Assembly (NCBI GenBank): GCA_009809945.1
Contig: WTPW01000412.1
Location: forward strand, 363,652-427,651
Direction: 5' to 3'
DNA length: 64,000 nucleotides
Source: Gigaspora margarita
Lineage: Eukaryota; Glomeromycota; Glomeromycetes; Diversisporales; Gigasporaceae
Both the position numbers and the translations under genes were made by a program. Of this stretch, positions 56,971 through 64,000 are shown one piece after another (within the stretch, counting starts at the first letter, position 1; every line of letters begins with the position of its first letter). The notes under the pieces were generated by a model that had not been told where the DNA came from, ran no database searches, and saw only the letters and a program-made list of their open reading frames with translations.

Positions 56971-58446
56971 GATGCCTAATTAAGTCCGGTATTGTTATAA
57001 ATTTTATAAATTTTTTATACGAACAAGGTCACATGCTTGAATTAATTCACCAAGTTAAATCGACAATATTTTAATTGGTTGTTATTCTATTTTTAGAGCG
57101 CTATGTCTTCGAAGAATTGATTTTTCAAATCTAAAAATTCCAATATTTTATTAAGCTAATATAAAATAAGTATAATTCATATAAATAATCAATATTTTAA
57201 TTTGAATTGAAAAATCCTAGGGTTAGGGTTATATACCATTATGGCTAGGGTTTAAAATCAACCAAAAGTACGACAGTCGGTTTTCCTAGGCCATTCCCCA
57301 TATAATGCACATGGTCGTTACTTGGAAACGCAGATTTTATTAAAAAATCAATCTATGTCTTCGAAATAACGCCCATGCACGTACTCTGCGCATATACTCA
57401 AAATAACACGCAGATGAGCGTGATTTCACGAAAACACGGTATTAAGTACGTACGTATATATTTCTGCCCGGTATAGTACAACAACGCCTGGCATAATGTC
57501 AATCATGCTCGGTATGTTTACTTGCAGAACCCTAATCCTAAATTATTGATTTCAATAGAGTGTGCAAGTACGTACAGTACAACATTCATACGCTATTGAA
57601 ATTAATAATTTGGGATATATTAACGTTAATTGTTCCTTTTTTATGTTGCATTAATGCGAATTCAACGCATGATTCTGAAATACGTATTATTATATATATA
57701 ATAAGGAGAAAAGCTTTGTTCAAATTTACCTCTTCTTTGATTAAATATATTTAGATTATTAAATACTCTTTCACTTACCACTGCATTATTGCGAATAAAA
57801 TAGAAAATATTCTTTATACTCATGTACACTACTAAATTATTGTTAATGAACCAATTTGAGTTTATGATATGAATGACTTATTAGATGCATGTGGCGTGAA
57901 AATTATTGTGATTTCAAAATTCGATAATCTGATAAGTCATTCATAGTAAGTTAGATTTAGATTCGAATTATATAGATTTCGAATTCAGAAACAACTTAAG
58001 TCAATTTCGAATCTTAAAACTATAAATCATAAATCATACGTATTAAAAGAATCGTACTGATTTTGAAAGTTTTTAAATTAAAATTTCAGCCCAAAAATAT
58101 TCTTTAAGACAAGTTTTTTAACGAATTAATAAGTTTTTGAGAAAAAATCGCTAGTTGTGAAACTTTTATTTCACACCTTATTACGAACTTATTATTGCAG
58201 TACTACTAATATGAATTTGAGATCTCTGTATGGTCATATTGGGTTAAGAACTCTTTTGGTTACAGGAGTTGGGATTGATATTTAATGACTGCGTATGTGT
58301 GTTGCAATTTAATATAACACCATTGACTATCTTGCAAAGTAATCAAGAAATTGTTAAATGAAATATATTCTTATAATATAAAATGAAATACTTGATAATT
58401 TGGTATGTTAAAATATTTATCTTTATTAACTATTGGGGTTAACCTT
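56971..58446. other. Gene-free stretch
   Basis: There is a CTAGGGTTAGGGTTATA tract at 57218-57234. Bases 57350-57430 (AAATAACGCCCATGCACG, CAAAATAACACGCAGATG) match 36740-36810. A hairpin ATGAATGACTTATTAGA...TCTGATAAGTCATTCAT lies at 57871-57948. No gene is supported. Confidence 0.5.
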
Positions 58447-58640
58447 TATATAATTGTTAGTAGTGCTTGGACCCGGATATCCGGTTACCCGTTTTATTGT
58501 AACCGTTTATAAAAAGCTGCATCTGGAAAACCATCAGTTTTTAGTTGTGGATATCCGAATAAACCCTACAGATAACCTTTCGGATATTTAAATAATCATA
58601 CAGATATCTGGATAATCCGGATAACCTAGGATATAACCGC
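58447..58640. repeat. Cluster of GGATATCCGG-type motifs
   Basis: GGATATCCGGTTACCCG, GGATATCCGAATAAACCC, GGATATTTAAATA, GATATCTGGATAATCCGGAT and GATAACCTAGGATATAACCG follow each other in about 190 bases. Related TATCTGGATAA motifs occur at 60105-60210. It is non-coding. Confidence 0.5.
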
Positions 58641-59129
58641 AGAGCGGTCATTGAATCTGATTGGTCAATCATTGACACATATACCCCATATATATCATCT
58701 AACTTTGAATGAATTGTTGGCGAATTGTATAGAGAAGTCGAATACATATTCTGAAACTATGCCTTTCGTTTTATATTGTCAAAATAATCATAAAACCAGA
58801 GGAATAATCATGAAGGTACATTTTTTGTTAAATTTCTTTGTATTTATACTATATAAGAATCTCTAAAATAAAAGAAATAGCCTTTTTTTGTAGTTAGGTA
58901 TCTTGTAAGCAAGTTTGTTCTCAAGATGGCTAGTACTTTAGCTTATACTTGTTAGCTGAAGCTATAGATTTAATATTGATAAAAATTGAAACTGGGTTCA
59001 ACTTTTGTAATCTTAAATCTAATAAGTAAAACTAAAAAACTGGTCAAAACCATTGGAAAATAGGTCTGAATTTTGTGTACTTTTTACTTACAGTTGTTTA
59101 CTATTCTTTTTAATTTAGTTACAGTATAT
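58641..59129. other. Gene-free AT-rich stretch
   Basis: No gene is visible. The frames at 58541-58866 lack recognisable domains. Confidence 0.5.
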
Positions 59130-59560
59130 TAATTTAATCGATGATCTGGATAAGATCAGCACTATTATCATATTGGGACAATAGTAAATTTTGGGGATAA
59201 GTACAATATAAACTTTTATTATATGCTGAATTCTTACAATTATGACTGTTAAGTGATTTTTTTATTAAGTTAATAGCTCAAATTACTTAATTAAAAGTTG
59301 TAGAGCTCACTGAAACGCATCTAATGGTGGTTAGATCATTCAAATTGGTCTAGTGTACACTGAGATATCACTAAAAAACGATTGGCTGACTATATAAGAT
59401 TCTATATATACAAATGGTTGTAAGATTTAGCATATGGGGATGAGTCAGTAGAAAAGGAACAAATTTATTAGATAAATTTTCCATTTTTTACTGACTCATT
59501 CCCATATAATAAAAAACATAGTAATCCTCTGCTAATCTTATCTGGATTAGTAATTAATTA
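59130..59560. mobile_element. Dispersed element with GGATAAGAT ends, copy 2
   Basis: The ends GATCTGGATAAGATCAGC and, inverted, GCTAATCTTATCTGGAT border a body that matches 7621-7870 (GAGCTCACTGAAACGCAT, TTCAAATTGGTCTAGTG). A second hairpin, CATATGGGGATGAGTCAGTA against TACTGACTCATTCCCATATA (59432-59510), lies at its right side. It is non-coding. Confidence 0.6.
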
Positions 59561-59885
59561 TTTTTTTGTTATTATTTATTGTTAACAACTTAATTTTAAT
59601 ACAAAGCTCTTTATACACACATCTAATAGATCATTATTTAAAATTTAAGATATTGATATTTTTTTAAATCTATGGATAGCAATAACTATTAACCAAGTAA
59701 TAGATTATTGTAATTATTAAAATTTAAAAAATGCATCTTTTATTTAATTAATACTATTATGTTTTGTAAAATATTTTACTTTGAGTTCATTTTAGTATAA
59801 GTCTATTAACCAATTATATCTTGTAAAATCACAAAATAATCTACAAAAATTAACTAATCAGAATAAAAGCCTGGTATGCTCAAAT

Positions 59886-60067
59886 TAGAGGTTGGAACCA
59901 GTTTTAAAAATTCAGGTTTATCACATCAAAATTCAGGCTTATCATACCAAAATTCAGATTTATTACATAAATTATTAGTAATTGATGTGATAAACCCAAA
60001 TTTTGGTAAGATAAACCTGAATTTTGATGTAATAAACCCAAAATTTTAAAACTGGTTCCAACCTCTA
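59886..60067. mobile_element. hAT-like hairpin MITE with perfect 8-bp TSD GCTCAAAT
   Basis: GCTCAAAT at 59878-59885 and 60068-60075 flanks a 182-base near-palindrome whose ends are TAGAGGTTGGAACCAG and its exact complement. The ends fit hAT YARNG and match the MITE at 38140-38298. AATTCAGGTTTATCA-type units repeat inside each arm. Confidence 0.92.
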
Positions 60068-60278
60068 GCTCAAATACCTGCAAATACCCATGGGTATCTG
60101 TGGAACCTGTGAAATTATCTATTTAAAAATATTAGATAATAGTTACTATTTATAAAATATTTATAATACCCAGATATCTATTAACTATACAAATATCTGG
60201 ATAAAGGATTTACAGGTTCAACTTCTAATTGTTAGAAGTTTTTTATTTAATTGTCTTGCAATAGTAATTAAAAAGGTT

Positions 60279-60718
60279 CATATGCTCTGATTTTTGGAAT
60301 TTAATAAAAAATACTTATTTTTTTAAAAACTTTAAAACTAAATAATTTTTGATCTACTAGTCCATTCTAAATGATTTTACTACCAAAATGTTCGTCTCTT
60401 TGAGATGATTCCAACGAGCCCAAAATCATAAAAACCAATCACAGGATCATGAGAAAATGTGCTATCAAATAGGTGACACACCTGAAATTGGTTTGATCTA
60501 TGCAAAACCAATTTCAGGTGCGTCACCTATTTGAAGCACATTTTCTCATGACCCTGTGATTGGATTTTTATGATTTTTGGCTCGTTGGAATCATCTCAAA
60601 GAGACGAACATTTTGGTAGTAAAACCATTTAAAATGGACTAGTAGATCAAAAATTATTTAGTTTTAAAGTTTTAAAAAAATAAGTATTTTTTATAAATTC
60701 CAAAAATCGGAGCATATG
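60279..60718. repeat. 440-bp near-perfect palindrome
   Basis: The left arm runs from CATATGCTCTGATTTTTGG to CACCTGAAATTGGTTT and the right arm is its complement (AAACCAATTTCAGGTGCGTC to CCAAAAATCGGAGCATATG), with a centre of only about 10 bases near 60498. I estimate mismatches at only a few percent of positions. It is probably a fold-back transposon copy; no clear target duplication was found. Confidence 0.9.
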
Positions 60719-62817
60719 TAAAATTTTTTGTATAATTATTAATTTTTTTGTTTTATCTAATTATTTTTAAATTTTTATATTAAAATTATATAAATTTTAT
60801 TTAATAAACATTTTATAAAAAAATAAATAGATAATAAAAATAAAGCAATAAAAATAAATAAAAAATAATAATTAATATTAAAAAATAAAAAACAAATAAA
60901 ATAATTACTAATACTAAAAAATAAAAAACTAAACTAATAAAATCTAAAGAAAGAAAAAACCTACTATAGTAACTAGATAAAAACTTCAAATTAATTTTTA
61001 TTTAAACAAAGAGCTAATTTATTTATCTAAAGTAAAATTTAATAATATTTTAATTGATAATTAGCCTGTCAACTAGAGAGTGATTATAGTATAATATAAT
61101 GCAAATCACATATAAAAATCACTATAAGCAAAATGTAGCATGCTTCTATTTAAATTTTTTTCTTACTACATTAGTGAATTATATAAATATAATCTTACGT
61201 AAGTTATTACGGCCCAAAAACTTGCGCAAGAATTATGAATCGATGCAAAATATTTCGCAATTTTCAATTACAGAATATTATGAAATATATATGTAAAAAA
61301 TTACGCAATATTACATTGCAATAATTCAAAATAAATCGCAATATTGCGTATTTAACTACTCCCTGACAAGAACTATATCAGGAAAGTTTTTATAATGCAG
61401 ATTTTTTAAAAAAATTAATTATTAAAAATTTGTGAAGATCTGCAACCCTGCTGGCAGTCATCAAAGAAAAAGATTCTGCAGAATTGTATACTTTTAAAAT
61501 TTTTCAAATACATTTGAATATTCATATATATTTTAATAATGTATAATAATTAATAATTATTTTATTAAATACATAATAATAATAAAATAAAAAAAACAAA
61601 TAAATAAAAAGCGAATAAAAAATGCTAGCTAAATTTCATATTAATAAAAGAATACATTCGAATATTTATATATATTTTTAACAAAGTTATTAATAATTTT
61701 TGATTTTTCACAAATTGGTTTTTCGGCAATTGTAGAAATCCAGAGGGTGTTTTGTCTAACTCACGATAAAGTAATGGCTCTAATACTAAAGTACAACAAA
61801 ATAGTCCTAACGCCAAAAGGAACAAAGTACTGTAACAAAATAGTGGCTAAAGGATTGAAATATCACAATGAAACGGTTTCAACACCAAAAAAAAATCGAA
61901 ATATTTGCAACGACAAAATAACAAAAAGGCAACAAAATATTCATGATGAAATCACGGCTCCAGCAATGTCAACCTGCAAATAAAAGCTCTAGCCAAAGAA
62001 AAAAAAAAGGGTTAGCTAGTTAAAAAAAAAGAGACAAGTTTATATTTCCTGAAAGATTGCTTGATTAACGAAAAGTCCCAAAGTAGCAATGAAACTCAAC
62101 AATGCTAAGGAGAGTGACAAAAATTAGGTGATTTTTTAGGGGGGAGGGGGTAGAAAATGTTGAAATTATATATAGGAATCTGACCAATTTTATATTAAAG
62201 AGAAGGGGGAGGGGGTAGGCCTCTTATAAAAAATAATCAGGTGATTAATGACATGGCCCTAATAATAACACCAAAAAGAATGAAGTTACTATTTCAAGAA
62301 TAACATCACCTTAACGATGAATCTAATTAATTCAAAAAATAAAAAAAATATTTAGTTAAAATGTATAATAAAAAAAAAAAAAAAAAAAAACTACAAATAT
62401 ATAACCTGACGTGTCCGATTAGTTCTAAACTCAGTACCAATTTCAATTTCAATAAAGTAACCCATAAAGAAAATGTATTGGTTGCAAAGAATAAATAAGT
62501 GAAAAAAAGTAAGAGCTAGAAGTACATACCATAATGTATTCCAGCAAACTACTAGTAATAATGACAAAGCACTACGAAAAAAAATGGCATTCTAAAGAAA
62601 AAAAAATTGATGTAAAAAAAAAAATAAATACCAATATGATATATAAATAAAAAAAAAATAAAATATAATAAATACCTATAATACTTAAAATAAATATAAT
62701 ATAAATATTAATCAAAAATAAAAAATAAAGAAAATAAAGTCGAATAAATAAAAAAAGATCATCTATATGCTCACTAATCTGAAAATGATTGGCTAATCAT
62801 AGGGTCATACGTGCGTG
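60719..62817. other. Gene-free AT-rich stretch
   Basis: A/T low-complexity runs occur at 60770-60960 and 62340-62760. Bases 61215-61335 hold GCAATATTGCG motifs like those inside the 25512-28045 element. The 61747-61983 frame is a diverged short-unit repeat (ACAAAATAGT, AACGCCAAAAGGAAC) with no domain. Confidence 0.5.
62139..62215 (+). repeat. Paired G-run segments
   Basis: GGGGGGAGGGGGTAG (62139-62153) and GGGGGAGGGGGTAGG (62205-62219) are 66 bases apart in otherwise A/T-rich DNA, as a diverged direct repeat. Together they provide four G-runs of five or more on one strand. Confidence 0.7.
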
Positions 62818-63097
62818 CAGTGTTGTCACGGAACAGCTTTGGACAATGATTTGGACAATCTTAGACAATCTTGGACAATTAAATAAAGTAAAATTACTTA
62901 AAATTTTATTAAGATAACCTATTTTAATTTTAACTGAAATGTGTTCAGCACCTAAAAAAATATATAGTTATATATTTTTTAGATAGATTTATTAATTATT
63001 AAAGCCTGGACAAGCTTTGGACAATCTTGGACGTTTGGACAATTTTGGACGTGGACAAGCCAAAAAAGGCTATGGACGGCCAAAATGTACAACACTG
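62818..63097. mobile_element. hAT-like MITE with perfect 8-bp TSD and TTGGACAATC repeats
   Basis: CGTGCGTG at 62810-62817 and 63098-63105 flanks a 280-base element with ends CAGTGTTGT and ACAACACTG. TTGGACAA or close variants occur about ten times, four in the left third and the rest in the right third, all in the same orientation. The duplication length and the CAGTG ends identify a hAT-type element. Confidence 0.92.
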
Positions 63098-63137
63098 CGT
63101 GCGTGCATACACTACTGCATTAATAAAATCATAATTT

Positions 63138-63903
63138 TTTTTTTTTTAAACCCTAGTCGTATTGCTAGGGGCACTGAGTGGCGCTTCTTTATTATGACCT
63201 TTTTGTTATTAATTTTTACATTTTTATTTTTTATACATTTTTGTAATGATCTACATATATGTATCTATTTACTATTATCTACCGCGGCTAACCGGTACTA
63301 AGCCATCCTATTTTGGTTTTATTGTCCCAACTGGTTTCAACCAGTTGGCCTATTTTACTATTGAGAGTTTCAACTATAGTTCTTGTATACCCATTTCGGG
63401 GTATCCGGTGATATTTTCCTTAGCGCCTAACCCAATTCGATTCTTCCAGAACTTTTTCATCCCCGAGGTCACTTGCTCGCCCCGTTAGAGCAGACTACTC
63501 CATGTTCTATCCAATCCGTCTTGAGCCAGTCATTCCTCCAACTTTAGCTTCCGACCTCATCCGATTCATCCAGAATTTTTTCATCCCCAAGGCGGACAGC
63601 GGTACACCTTGTTAGAGCAGATTACTCCATATTCCGTCTGATTCGTATTTGGAATGGTCACCTTCTGTTTTTGGATAAGATCCAGTTTCTATTTCCAAAC
63701 GAGGGATACAACTGTACAACTATAAAGAACACAACTTGCTGTGGCTAAGCTGTCCAAACGTGGTCCTAGCATCCTAATTCAAGTCGTCCTTCACATGATC
63801 GTGTGTAGTTATTTTGCCGTTCATAAGACTTGAACTGGTGACCTTACGCTTGAAACAGTTAATGTCCTGGGAGCGCAACCACTACGCTATCGGCCTGCAG
63901 GAC
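63138..63903 (-). mobile_element. tRNA-headed SINE, family 1, copy 2, with 13-bp TSD
   Basis: AAAATCATAATTT at 63125-63137 and 63904-63916 flanks the element. On the minus strand it begins at 63903 with GTCCTGCAGGCCGATAGCGT (A-box region), then CACCAGTTCAAGTCTTATG (B-box region), and ends in poly(A) (plus-strand T-run from 63138). The body shares TGTCCAAACGTGGTCCTAGC, ACATGATCGTGTGTAGTTAT and CGTTAGAGCAGA with the copy at 1146-1784. Inside, a segment with TTTTTCATCCCC and GTTAGAGCAGA.TACTCCAT appears twice (63450-63505, 63575-63640). Confidence 0.88.
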
Positions 63904-63916
63904 AAAATCATAATTT

Positions 63917-64000
63917 AAAATAAATAAAAAAAGATTAAAAAAACGTTAAAAAAAATTAAAATAAATGATTAAAAAATAAATAAAAAAAATTAAAATAAAC
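63917..64000. repeat. A-rich low-complexity end of window
   Basis: AAATAAA-type sequence with no other content. Confidence 0.8.

Noticed and set aside
62101-62300. Ribosomal or other RNA gene
   Set aside because: The G-runs are an isolated direct repeat without conserved rRNA or snRNA motifs.

Overview
This window looks like a nuclear contig from a very AT-rich fungus, most likely an arbuscular mycorrhizal fungus (Glomeromycotina, Rhizophagus-like). The reasons are short spliced introns with GTAAGT-type donors, an AzgA-type purine permease, broken pieces of the tetratricopeptide (TPR), SPRY and protein-kinase families that are expanded in those fungi, and a very dense load of small transposons. 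The species is an inference. There is a 901-base assembly gap (10874-11774), a 22-base gap (24647-24668) and scattered single Ns.

Only four intact genes are supported. Two are near-identical six-exon purine permease genes on the minus strand (17615-19690, 566 aa; 38775-40848, 565 aa). They lie in a direct segmental duplication of about 5-6 kb (16393-21552 and 37336-43529). A single-exon gene at 50184-51194 encodes a protein with the core motifs of an Mrr/PD-(D/E)xK restriction-endonuclease-like nuclease. A three-exon gene at 54181-54917 on the minus strand encodes a 150-residue protein that resembles a beta-trefoil (ricin-B-like) lectin. At 44.17-47.36 kb, minus strand, lie decayed pieces of SPRY, TPR and kinase coding sequence with a nonsense codon, a frameshift and a transposon insertion. 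A second decayed TPR array is at 7140-7620.

The rest is mostly nested mobile DNA whose borders can often be fixed by target-site duplications (TSDs). At least five hAT-like non-autonomous elements with 8-bp TSDs are seen (8324-9618, 36049-37334, 38140-38298, 59886-60067, 62818-63097), plus a sixth at 45080-46263 that carries TPR-derived sequence. There is also a Mutator-like element with a 9-bp TSD (25905-26537), a TTAA-flanked element (14871-15391), TA-flanked elements (706-1816, 35240-35845), tRNA-headed SINEs with poly(A) tails and TSDs (1146-1784, 31361-32634, 63138-63903) and a three-copy poly(A) retroposon family (4531-5620, 13881-15600, 28911-33873). The 28-34 kb block is about five insertions deep and its order of events can be read directly. 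No transposase or reverse transcriptase gene is visible, so these elements must have been moved by enzymes encoded elsewhere.

The duplicated permease locus acts as a natural control: the 38140-38298 insertion has its empty site, one TSD copy only, in the other duplicate at 17147-17154.
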